DNA of 64,000 bases from the NCBI RefSeq assembly GCF_011369485.1, contig NZ_VXCA01000010.1, forward strand, positions 1 through 64,000, written 5' to 3'. This DNA comes from Pseudomonas atagonensis. Its GTDB lineage: Bacteria; Pseudomonadota; Gammaproteobacteria; Pseudomonadales; Pseudomonadaceae. The notes below the pieces were generated by a model. The model saw only the letters and a program-made list of their open reading frames with translations, was not told the origin of the DNA and did not search any database. Shown here one piece after another: positions 57,295 to 64,000 of the stretch; position 1 is the stretch's first letter; every line of letters starts with the position of its first letter. A program made the translations under genes and the position numbers.

Positions 57295-58974
57295 CTAAGC
57301 CGCTTTCGCTTCCGGCTGGCTCAGGGAGCGGTTCAGTGCACTGAACAACGCCTTGAAGCTGGCGGTGGTGATGTTTTCATCGATGCCCACGCCGTGTACC
57401 GCGCGCTCGCCGTTCACACGCAGCTCGATGTAAGCCGCGGCTTTGGCATTGGTACCCGCACCGATGGCGTGTTCGTTGTAGTCCATGATCTCGACCGGAA
57501 TCGGCAGGCCGGCCACCAGTGCTTCCAGCGCACCGTTGCCTTTACCGCGCCAGTGCAGGTTGGTTTCGCCCTGACCTTTGCTCGCCACTTCCACTTCAAC
57601 ATTGCTGTTGCCGTTTTCTTCCTGCAGGCGATGGCTGACCAGCGCGTACGGGGTGTTGGCTTGCAGGTATTCGCTGATCAACAGCGAGTGAATCTGCTTG
57701 GCGGTCATTTCCAGGCCGAGACGATCGGTTTCACGCTGCACGACCTGGCTGAACTCGATCTGCATGCGACGTGGCAGGCTGATGCCGTATTCCTGCTCCA
57801 GCAAGTAGGCGATGCCACCCTTGCCCGACTGGCTGTTGACGCGAATCACCGCCTCGTAGCTGCGACCGATGTCGGCCGGGTCGATCGGCAAGTACGGCAC
57901 TTCCCACAGGGCGTCGGATTTCTGCTGGGCGAAGCCCTTGCGGATCGCGTCTTGGTGGGAACCGGAGAATGCGGTGTGAACCAGGTCGCCGACGTATGGG
58001 TGACGTGGGTGAACCTGGATCTGGTTGCACTCTTCGACGACTTTGCGCACGCCGTCGATGTCGGAGAAGTCCAGTTGCGGGTCGAGGCCCTGGGTGTACA
58101 TGTTCAGTGCCACGGTGACGAGGTCGACGTTACCGGTACGCTCGCCGTTACCGAACAGGCAGCCTTCGACGCGGTCGGCGCCGGCCATCAGGCCCAGCTC
58201 GGTGGCGGCCACGCCAGTGCCACGGTCGTTGTGGGTGTGCAGGCTGATGATCACGCTGTCACGGCGGTTGATGTTGCGGTGGAACCACTCGATCTGATCG
58301 GCGTAAACGTTCGGCGTCGCGCATTCAACGGTGGCCGGCAGGTTGAGGATGATCTTGTGCTCAGGCGTCGGGTTCCAGACCTCGATCACGGCGTCACAGA
58401 CTTCCTTGGCGAACTCAAGCTCGGTGGCGCTGAAGGTTTCCGGCGAGTATTCGAACGTCCACTCGGTGTCCGGTTGCATCGCTGCGTATTTGACGAACAG
58501 CTTGGCAGCGTTGACCGCGATCGCCTTGATGCCGTCCTTGTCCTGGTTGAAGACAATGCGACGGAAAGAAGGCGAGGTGGCGTTGTACAGGTGAACGATG
58601 GCTTTCTTCGCCCCGCGCAGGGATTCGAAGGTGCGCTCGATCAAGTCTTCACGGCCCTGGGTCAGCACCTGAATGGTGGTGTCGTCCGGGATGTGGCCTT
58701 CTTCGATGAGGGTACGCACGAAGTCGAAGTCGGTTTGCGAAGCGGCCGGGAACGACGCTTCGATTTCTTTCACACCGACCTGCACAAGCGTCTTCCAGAA
58801 ACGCAGCTTTTTCACCGCGTCCATTGGCTCGATCAGCGACTGGTTGCCATCACGCAGGTCGGAGCTGCACCAGATCGGCGCAGCGTCGATGGTTTTCGAC
58901 GGCCAGGTACGATCCGGCAGGTTGATGACGGGAAACGCGCGGTATTTCGAAGACGGATCTTTGAGCATGCTCAT
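57295..58974 (-). CDS. leuA: 2-isopropylmalate synthase
   Basis: A 559-residue enzyme of leucine synthesis (acetyl-CoA + 2-ketoisovalerate), of the long LeuA type. The N-terminal TIM barrel has [18 protein letters not shown] (metal aspartate and substrate arginine), [43 protein letters not shown] segments with the metal histidines, and a C-terminal regulatory domain that gives leucine feedback. The start at 58974 has AAGGAA upstream; 58968 is an alternative. A candidate leader peptide lies 90 bp upstream. Confidence 0.97.
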   Translation of the reverse strand: MSMLKDPSSKYRAFPVINLPDRTWPSKTIDAAPIWCSSDLRDGNQSLIEPMDAVKKLRFWKTLVQVGVKEIEASFPAASQTDFDFVRTLIEEGHIPDDTTIQVLTQGREDLIERTFESLRGAKKAIVHLYNATSPSFRRIVFNQDKDGIKAIAVNAAKLFVKYAAMQPDTEWTFEYSPETFSATELEFAKEVCDAVIEVWNPTPEHKIILNLPATVECATPNVYADQIEWFHRNINRRDSVIISLHTHNDRGTGVAATELGLMAGADRVEGCLFGNGERTGNVDLVTVALNMYTQGLDPQLDFSDIDGVRKVVEECNQIQVHPRHPYVGDLVHTAFSGSHQDAIRKGFAQQKSDALWEVPYLPIDPADIGRSYEAVIRVNSQSGKGGIAYLLEQEYGISLPRRMQIEFSQVVQRETDRLGLEMTAKQIHSLLISEYLQANTPYALVSHRLQEENGNSNVEVEVASKGQGETNLHWRGKGNGALEALVAGLPIPVEIMDYNEHAIGAGTNAKAAAYIELRVNGERAVHGVGIDENITTASFKALFSALNRSLSQPEAKAA

Positions 58975-59063
58975 CGGGAAATTCCTTATTGTCTGGGCCG
59001 AAAAGAGGCGGCCTGCCGGTGGAACGAATCTTCTTGGAAAAGCGTGGGACGAGGCGCAGCAAT

Positions 59064-59141
59064 TCAGCCCGGCAGTCGTGCGCTGACGAGGCACAGGCTG
59101 CGGTGCTGGCGAAGCTGAATAAGGGTGTGAGAGGTTTTCAT
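59064..59141 (-). CDS. Candidate leuA leader peptide (25 residues)
   Basis: An ATG at 59141 opens a 25-codon ORF ending in TGA at 59064, 90 bp before leuA. The peptide starts [10 protein letters not shown] and ends [12 protein letters not shown], with five leucines and five arginine codons. TAGGG lies about 8 bases upstream. Its last codons (CTGCCGG) are perfectly complementary to CCGGCAG at 59013-59019, so ribosome position could control folding before leuA. The leucine enrichment is modest, so regulation by attenuation is a hypothesis. Confidence 0.55.
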   Translation of the reverse strand: MKTSHTLIQLRQHRSLCLVSARLPG

Positions 59142-59478
59142 GCCTTCAACCCTAACCGCGAGGGGAGAGGATGGCAAGCAGTCGAAAAAAATTGAGAGGA
59201 ATACCCGGAAAGCGAGGTTTTACGCGATTTTATTGTGCTTAAGGCAACAGATCGTTGTTGGTTTTGCGCAGGGTTCGATAGCTGCGCAATTCAGGATGAT
59301 GGGTTCTTCATGATTTCGGTGAGTGGTTTGTCTGTGCATATTTCGGTGTAAGAAAGACCGCCTTCGGGAGCAAGCCCCCTCCCACAATGATCCGGGATGT
59401 TCGCAAATCTTGTGCACACCGGAGAAACTTGTGGGAGGGGGCTTGCTCCCGAAGAGGCCAGCAGCCTTCACCGAGAAA
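59142..59478. other. Intergenic stretch between the leuA leader and the M23 gene
   Basis: 337 bases without a gene. The first 150 should carry the leuA promoter (an AT-rich block near 59220-59250), but I cannot place a firm -35/-10 pair. The remainder is occupied mainly by a REP doublet. Confidence 0.6.
59359..59458. repeat. REP doublet, 'GGGAGCAAGCCCCCTCCC' variant, second copy
   Basis: CTTCGGGAGCAAGCCCCCTC and GAGGGGGCTTGCTCCCGAAG are exact complements around a spacer of about 60 bases. It is the same variant as at 4182-4278. Confidence 0.92.
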
Positions 59479-60300
59479 TCAGGGCTGGAATGCACCAATG
59501 AAAATCGCCGGATCCACCCGCGCATCGTTCAGGCTGATGTTCCAGTGCATGTGCGGCCCGGTGGCCCGGCCCGTCGATCCCACTTTGCCTACCACCGCCC
59601 CACGGGCGAGTTGGTCTCCGACTTTCACATCGATTTTCGACATGTGACAGAACATGCTGATGAAGCCCTGTCCGTGATCGACAAACACCGTGTTGCCGTT
59701 AAAGAAATAGTTGCCGGTGAGAATCACCTTGCCGGCCGCCGGGGTCTTGATCGGCGTACCCGCTGGCACCGCGAAATCGAGTCCGGCATGGGGGTTGCGC
59801 TCCTCACCGTTGAAGAAGCGGCGCACACCGAACTTGCTCGACAGCGGCCCGTTCACCGGCTTGTCCAGCAGCAGGTTGCTCGGCGTATTCGGGCTGAAGC
59901 TGCGGTAAGCCTTGATCTGCTCGGCCAGTTCGCCCTCGATGCGCTTGAGGTTGGCCGGGTTCGGATTGACCTGTTGGGTGTTCTTCAGCGTGATGTGTTG
60001 TTCCGGGTATTTCTTGTTGCCGACCGTGAACGGCAGATTGCGTCCAGCGCTGCTGATTTGCTGTGCGCCGGGTTTGACCGTCAGCGGCACGCCGACAATC
60101 GCCAGCCAGTTGTTCTGCTCCTTTACCACCAGCACCGGTTTGCCCTGATACGTGGCTTTCGGCGCCTGCGCGGCCGCGCCCAGATCAACCACTGCGACAC
60201 CGCCCGGCACCGGTTTATTCAGCAGGCGGGTGATGTAACTGTCGGCGTGAGCATTGAAGGTCAGGCACAGCAAAAACAGTGGAGCCAGAAAACGCGGCAT
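59479..60300 (-). CDS. Periplasmic M23-family metallopeptidase
   Basis: A 273-residue precursor with a signal peptide (cleavage near NAHA-DS, residue 19). The N-terminal 150 residues form a beta-rich domain. The C-terminal LytM/M23 domain has the zinc motif H-x3-D (NPHAGLDFAV), FCHMSK, and the H-x-H pair in ATGPHMHWN. All catalytic residues are present, so it is probably an active murein endopeptidase rather than an EnvC-like degenerate activator. It starts 3 bp after xseA on the same strand and is likely co-transcribed with it. Confidence 0.9.
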   Translation of the reverse strand: MPRFLAPLFLLCLTFNAHADSYITRLLNKPVPGGVAVVDLGAAAQAPKATYQGKPVLVVKEQNNWLAIVGVPLTVKPGAQQISSAGRNLPFTVGNKKYPEQHITLKNTQQVNPNPANLKRIEGELAEQIKAYRSFSPNTPSNLLLDKPVNGPLSSKFGVRRFFNGEERNPHAGLDFAVPAGTPIKTPAAGKVILTGNYFFNGNTVFVDHGQGFISMFCHMSKIDVKVGDQLARGAVVGKVGSTGRATGPHMHWNISLNDARVDPAIFIGAFQP

Positions 60301-60303
60301 GGA

Positions 60304-61683
60304 TCAGTCCAGTAATGAAAGGGTGACAGGCGTCAGGTGATTGTCTTCGACGCGCACTTGCAGTTCGCCTTCGCCCAGTCTGGCTTTGAGGCGCTGGCCG
60401 GTGTGGGTCTGCGCGGCATTGCGAATCGCGTTGCCGCGCTCGTCGAGCAGAATGCTGTAACCCCGGCCGAGGGTCGCCAGTGGGCTGACCACATGCAGCG
60501 TCTGCATCTGACTGTGCAGTTGCAGACGACGGCTCTTCAGCCCTTCGCGCATGGCTCGCGGCAAGCGTTCGGCGAGGCTGTCGAGGCGCTGGCGCAGCAA
60601 TGCCAGTTGCCGTCCCGGATGTTGCCCGGCAAGACGCGTTTCCAGGCGAATCAGGCGTTCGCGGCGGGTGTTGAGCTGGCGCTCGAACGCCCGGCGCATG
60701 CGCATGTCCAGGTCATCCAGGCGTTGTGCCTGCTGGCGCAGGCGTTCGCCGGGATGACGCAGGCGACGGGCCATGCCTTCCAGGCGCAGACGGTCGCGCA
60801 TCAAGCGATCACGCATGCGCATGACCAAACGACGATGCAGGCTTTCGACCTGGCGGATCAGATGACTGGAGTCCGGGGCCAGCAACTCGGCGGCGGCGGA
60901 CGGCGTCGGCGCGCGCACGTCGGCGACAAAGTCGCTGATCGACACGTCGGTTTCATGGCCGACAGCGCTGACAATCGGCGTCACGCAGGCATCGACTGCG
61001 CGGGCCACGGCCTCTTCGTTGAAGCACCAGAGGTCTTCCAGCGAGCCGCCGCCACGGGCGAGGATCAATGCATCGAAACCACGGGCGTCGGCCAGCTTCA
61101 GGGCGCGGACGATCTGCGCGGTGGCTTCGCGGCCCTGCACGGCGGTAGGAATCAACGTCAGTTGCACTTGCGGCGCCCGGCGGCGGAACACGCTAATGAT
61201 GTCGCGAATCACTGCGCCGGTCGGCGAACTGATGATGCCGATGCGCTGCGGATGGGCTGGCAGCGGCACTTTGCGTTCGGCACTGAACAAGCCCTCGGCG
61301 CTGAGTTTTTCCTTCAGCGCATCGAAGGCCAGACGCAACGCGCCATCACCGGCCGGCTCGACGGTGTCGAGAATCAACTGATAGTCGCCACGGCCCTCGA
61401 ACAGTGAGACCTTGCCACGCACCTTCACCGCCAGGCCATCCTTCAGCGCCTGACGCACCCGCGCAGCGTTCTGCCGGAACAGTGCACAACGCACCTGCGC
61501 GCCGCTGTCCTTGAGCGTGAAATACACGTGGCCGGACGCCGGGCGGGCGAGGTTGGAGATTTCGCCTTCGACCCAGATGTTGCTGAACACGTCTTCGAGC
61601 AACACCCGCGCGCGGCCGTTGAGTTGGCTGACGGTCAGGACTTCACGGTCAAGGCCGAGCCTTGAAAAGGGATCTTTAATCAT
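60304..61683 (-). CDS. xseA: Exodeoxyribonuclease VII large subunit
   Basis: A 459-residue subunit. The N-terminal OB fold contains VSQLNGRARVLLEDVFSNIWVEGEISN. The catalytic core has RIGIISSPTGAVIRDI and LARGGGSLEDLWCFNEEAVARA. A long arginine-rich coiled coil (about 270-400) follows. The ATG at 61683 matches the usual N-terminus; the frame extends further upstream into the LysR gene and is not coding there. Confidence 0.96.
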   Translation of the reverse strand: MIKDPFSRLGLDREVLTVSQLNGRARVLLEDVFSNIWVEGEISNLARPASGHVYFTLKDSGAQVRCALFRQNAARVRQALKDGLAVKVRGKVSLFEGRGDYQLILDTVEPAGDGALRLAFDALKEKLSAEGLFSAERKVPLPAHPQRIGIISSPTGAVIRDIISVFRRRAPQVQLTLIPTAVQGREATAQIVRALKLADARGFDALILARGGGSLEDLWCFNEEAVARAVDACVTPIVSAVGHETDVSISDFVADVRAPTPSAAAELLAPDSSHLIRQVESLHRRLVMRMRDRLMRDRLRLEGMARRLRHPGERLRQQAQRLDDLDMRMRRAFERQLNTRRERLIRLETRLAGQHPGRQLALLRQRLDSLAERLPRAMREGLKSRRLQLHSQMQTLHVVSPLATLGRGYSILLDERGNAIRNAAQTHTGQRLKARLGEGELQVRVEDNHLTPVTLSLLD

Positions 61684-61693
61684 GGGGCGCAGT

Positions 61694-62581
61694 TTAAAGG
61701 CATTTGCCCGTGAATGTCTGGAGGAAGTGTTGCAGCAATGGTGTGGGATTTTGCCGAAAAGCGAGTGCGACCGTGCTCTCACAATTGCCCGCCAGTGGCA
61801 CAAATCTCACACCGGCAGGCGCGATGTCCTGCATCGATTCCGGCAACAGGGCGATGCCGAATCCGGCCTGAATCAATTGCAGCTGCGTGGTCTTGCGCGA
61901 CATCACCCGCGCAGCCTGTGGGAAGAAGCCGTGACGCATGCACAGATCAGCGCACAAATAGCTCAGCCCGCCGCGCTGCGGATGCGGGATTGAGATGAAC
62001 GCTTCATCCTTCAATTGCGCCAGATCAACGGCATCAGCCTTCGCCAGTCGATGCTCCGCTGGCACTGCAAGCAGCAAACGCTCGGTGTAGAGCGGTATAA
62101 CCTGAACGCCCTCGCGCTGGCGCAACACCGGCAGTCGCAACAATCCGATGTCGAGTCGTCCCTCGGCCAGTTCTTCGAGCTGCGCCTCTGAAGACAACGT
62201 GCCAATGTCCAGCGAGACACCGGGCTGCAGCTCCAGGTAAGTGCTCATATCGCGCAACAGTTGGCCGCTGATCGGTACGGTGCTGGAATGACACAGCCGC
62301 AAGGTGCCGCGCTGGCCCTGGCCGATTTCGGTCGCCAGGGTGCTGGCCTTGTTCAACTCATTGAGCAGATTTCTCGCACGCGGCAAAAAGGCTTCGCCCG
62401 CCGCCGTCAGCCGGGGCTGGCGACCCGTGCGTTCGAACAACGACGTTTGCAGCTGAGTTTCCATTTCCTTGATCTGTCGGCTCAGCGCCGATTGGGCAAT
62501 GAACAAACGCTCTGCCGCAGCGCTGAAGCTGCCGCACTCGGCGATCTCCACGAAGTAACGCAACTGACGGGTTGACAGCAC
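61694..62581 (-). CDS. LysR-family transcriptional regulator
   Basis: A 295-residue regulator starting with GTG (AAAAGG upstream). Winged helix: LRYFVEIAECGSFSAAAERLFIAQSALSRQIKEMETQ. Effector domain: LRLCHSSTVPISG and AGFGIALLPESM. It is divergent from a TauE/SafE-type permease with 99 bp between starts, so that gene is its probable target. Confidence 0.9.
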   Translation of the reverse strand: MLSTRQLRYFVEIAECGSFSAAAERLFIAQSALSRQIKEMETQLQTSLFERTGRQPRLTAAGEAFLPRARNLLNELNKASTLATEIGQGQRGTLRLCHSSTVPISGQLLRDMSTYLELQPGVSLDIGTLSSEAQLEELAEGRLDIGLLRLPVLRQREGVQVIPLYTERLLLAVPAEHRLAKADAVDLAQLKDEAFISIPHPQRGGLSYLCADLCMRHGFFPQAARVMSRKTTQLQLIQAGFGIALLPESMQDIAPAGVRFVPLAGNCESTVALAFRQNPTPLLQHFLQTFTGKCL

Positions 62582-62680
62582 AGGTATGCCTTTTCGAGAT
62601 GGCTTGACGACTTTGAAGATATTAGTCGCAACGCTCGGCGCTGGCTAAAGTCTTCTCAGGCTTATCAAGGAAGCGCATTA

Positions 62681-63448
62681 ATGAGCGTGGCGGGATTGTT
62701 GAGTGAGTGGACGTGGGGTCTGCAGGGCTGGGTGATCATCGGGCTGGGCATTGCGCTGGCATACATCGTGTTCGGCATTGCCGGATTCGGCACGGCGCTG
62801 GTGGCCGGGCCGATCCTGATCGTGTTCATGCCACTGTCGAAGATTGTGCCGCTGCTGGTGTTGCTGGATTTCGTCGCGGCGTTCGGCAATCTGCTGCCGT
62901 CGCGCAAAAACGTGGCCAAACCCGAGTTGCAGCGACTGCTGCCGTGCATGGCGGTCGGTTGTACGTTGGGGGTGATCTTCCTGCTCAACCTCAAGTCCGA
63001 TCTGTTGTTGCTGTTGATGGGGTTGTTCATCAGCGCTTATGCGGTTTACAGCCTGTGGGTCAAAGCGCGGCCGGCACAATTGTCAGCGGCGTGGGCGGTG
63101 CCGATGGGCACGGTCGGTGGCTTGTTCGGTGCGCTGTTCGGCAGTGGCGGCTTTCTCTATGCGATCTATCTCAATAGTCGCTTGCCAAAGGATGCGGCGC
63201 GAGCCACGCAAAGTGCGCTGATCAGTTGCAGCACGGTGGTGCGCCTGAGTCTGTTCGCCATCGCCGGTGTGTATGCCGAGCTACCCTTGTTGATGCTGGC
63301 GCTGTGTCTGTTGCCGGCGATGGCGCTGGGGTTGTGGATCGGGCGGCGTTTGACGATGCGCTTGTCTCGCGAGGCGTTTGTGCGGCTGGTGACGTGGTTG
63401 GTGCTGGCGAGCGGGATTGCGTTGATCGGGCGCTATTTAAGCACTTGA
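62681..63448 (+). CDS. TauE/SafE-family membrane permease
   Basis: A 255-residue protein with about eight hydrophobic segments. The first repeat has GIAGFGTALVAGPIL and the second GTVGGLFGALFGSGGFLYAIYL, the paired glycine-rich motifs of this family. Members export sulfite, sulfoacetate or other organic anions; the substrate here cannot be told. Divergent from the LysR gene. Confidence 0.88.
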   Translation: MSVAGLLSEWTWGLQGWVIIGLGIALAYIVFGIAGFGTALVAGPILIVFMPLSKIVPLLVLLDFVAAFGNLLPSRKNVAKPELQRLLPCMAVGCTLGVIFLLNLKSDLLLLLMGLFISAYAVYSLWVKARPAQLSAAWAVPMGTVGGLFGALFGSGGFLYAIYLNSRLPKDAARATQSALISCSTVVRLSLFAIAGVYAELPLLMLALCLLPAMALGLWIGRRLTMRLSREAFVRLVTWLVLASGIALIGRYLST

Positions 63449-63488
63449 CCGGATGGTCTCAGGGATTAAGCTGCCGGCCTTTAGGATC

Positions 63489-63586
63489 TCTTCGCTGGCA
63501 AGCCAGCTCCCACAGGTTTCTCAGGTGTACACAGGATGTATGAGCGACGGAGAATCCTGTGGGAGCTGACTTGCTCGCGAAGGCGT
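63489..63586. repeat. REP doublet, 'GCTGGCAAGCCAGCTCCC' variant
   Basis: TTCGCTGGCAAGCCAGCTCC and GGAGCTGACTTGCTCGCGAA face each other with three mismatches between the arms. The core (TGGCAAGCCA) is a fourth variant in the window. It lies between the permease gene and the last, partial gene. Confidence 0.85.
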
Positions 63587-63611
63587 CAGAAGCCATACCG
63601 CAGGACTTTCC

Positions 63612-64000
63612 ATGAATTCGCAAAGCATCATCGTTCCGAAAATCTCCACCTTGCCGGTCCACGAACCCCGGGCTCGGGCGATCGTGCGCTGGCTGGTGCG
63701 CAAAAACATCATCAAGGAAGAGCTGACGACATGCGGCCGAACCGGCAACCGCATGGCTTACGCGATTGCCGACGGCGCCCGCGCCGTGGTGCTGCACCCG
63801 CAGGCGTTGCCGTTCGGTGAGCCGATCAACGGGTTGGAAATCGTCACCAAACGCTGCATCTACACCCCGGCCAAGGGCTTTCTCGAAGAGGCCGGTTGCG
63901 CCGAGTGCCGCCGCGAAGTCGGCGAGGCGCTGTTCGAAAGCCTGGAAGAGTGGATGCCGGGGCGCACCGACAACTTCACTTGCCCGGAATGCGGGCATGA
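63612..64000 (+). CDS. Zinc-ribbon hypothetical protein, 5' part
   Basis: The first 129 codons are present; the gene runs off the window. The protein is soluble. It contains CTYTP-free text up to residue 90, then a C-x2-C (CAEC) near 96-99 and CPECGHE at the visible end, together looking like a zinc ribbon. Relatives in Pseudomonas are, to my memory, labelled sugar ABC transporter ATPase, but no Walker motif or ABC signature is visible. Treat the function as unknown. Confidence 0.75.
   Translation, partial: MNSQSIIVPKISTLPVHEPRARAIVRWLVRKNIIKEELTTCGRTGNRMAYAIADGARAVVLHPQALPFGEPINGLEIVTKRCIYTPAKGFLEEAGCAECRREVGEALFESLEEWMPGRTDNFTCPECGH

Noticed and set aside
57277..59118. 613-residue plus-strand ORF opposite leuA
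   Set aside because: LeuA on the minus strand is certain. The plus frame is its shadow.

Overview
The window is a chromosomal segment of a fluorescent pseudomonad (Pseudomonas fluorescens group). The evidence is the GC-rich codon use, the pseudomonad gene orders (queA-tgt-yajC-secDF, iscRSUA-hscBA-fdx-iscX-ndk-rlmN-pilF-rodZ-ispG-hisS-bamB-der, cyoABCDE), and seven REP-type inverted-repeat elements between genes. It is mostly core genome. I see no prophage, insertion sequence, integrase or CRISPR array.

Layout. 1-1160: the 5' end of a leftward membrane-anchored protein, then about 1 kb of non-coding repeats that include a 111-bp tandem duplication. 1.1-10 kb: small hypothetical proteins, a PAS-containing chemoreceptor, a YkgJ-type cysteine-cluster protein, a GNAT acetyltransferase, CheV, and the divergent nitric-oxide pair norR/hmp with three GT-N7-AC sites between them. 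10-17 kb: a SnoaL-like exported protein, dsbB, an 825-bp region ending in a structured leader, and the cytochrome bo3 operon cyoABCDE. 17-24 kb: a Rid-family protein, an unrecognised acidic protein, and a two-component system (OmpR-type regulator plus histidine kinase) divergent from an exported methionine sulfoxide reductase operon: Tat-signal MsrB, DipZ thiol relay, MsrA. 24-31 kb: a LysR regulator divergent from an ArgD-like aminotransferase, a PhoD-like phosphatase, two tandem paralogous membrane proteins, a secreted hypothetical protein, a small unknown protein and tRNA-Leu(CAA). 31-37 kb: queuosine modification and Sec export, then a glycine-zipper protein. 37-46 kb: suhB, trmJ, cysE and the complete isc iron-sulfur operon behind a promoter with tandem IscR-like boxes. 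45.7-55 kb: the ndk to der block. 55-64 kb: a methionine-type aminotransferase overlapping an omega-amidase, leuA with a candidate leader peptide, an M23 peptidase, xseA, a LysR regulator divergent from a TauE/SafE permease, and the start of a zinc-ribbon protein that runs off the window.

The loci most worth following are the msr operon with its adjacent two-component system, in which both reductases have only one catalytic cysteine and so would depend on a dedicated thiol donor; the leuA leader peptide with its competing pairings; the cyoA leader with mutually exclusive hairpins; and the tandem membrane-protein duplication that also copied its upstream DNA. Functions come from recognising family motifs by eye. 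No database search was possible.
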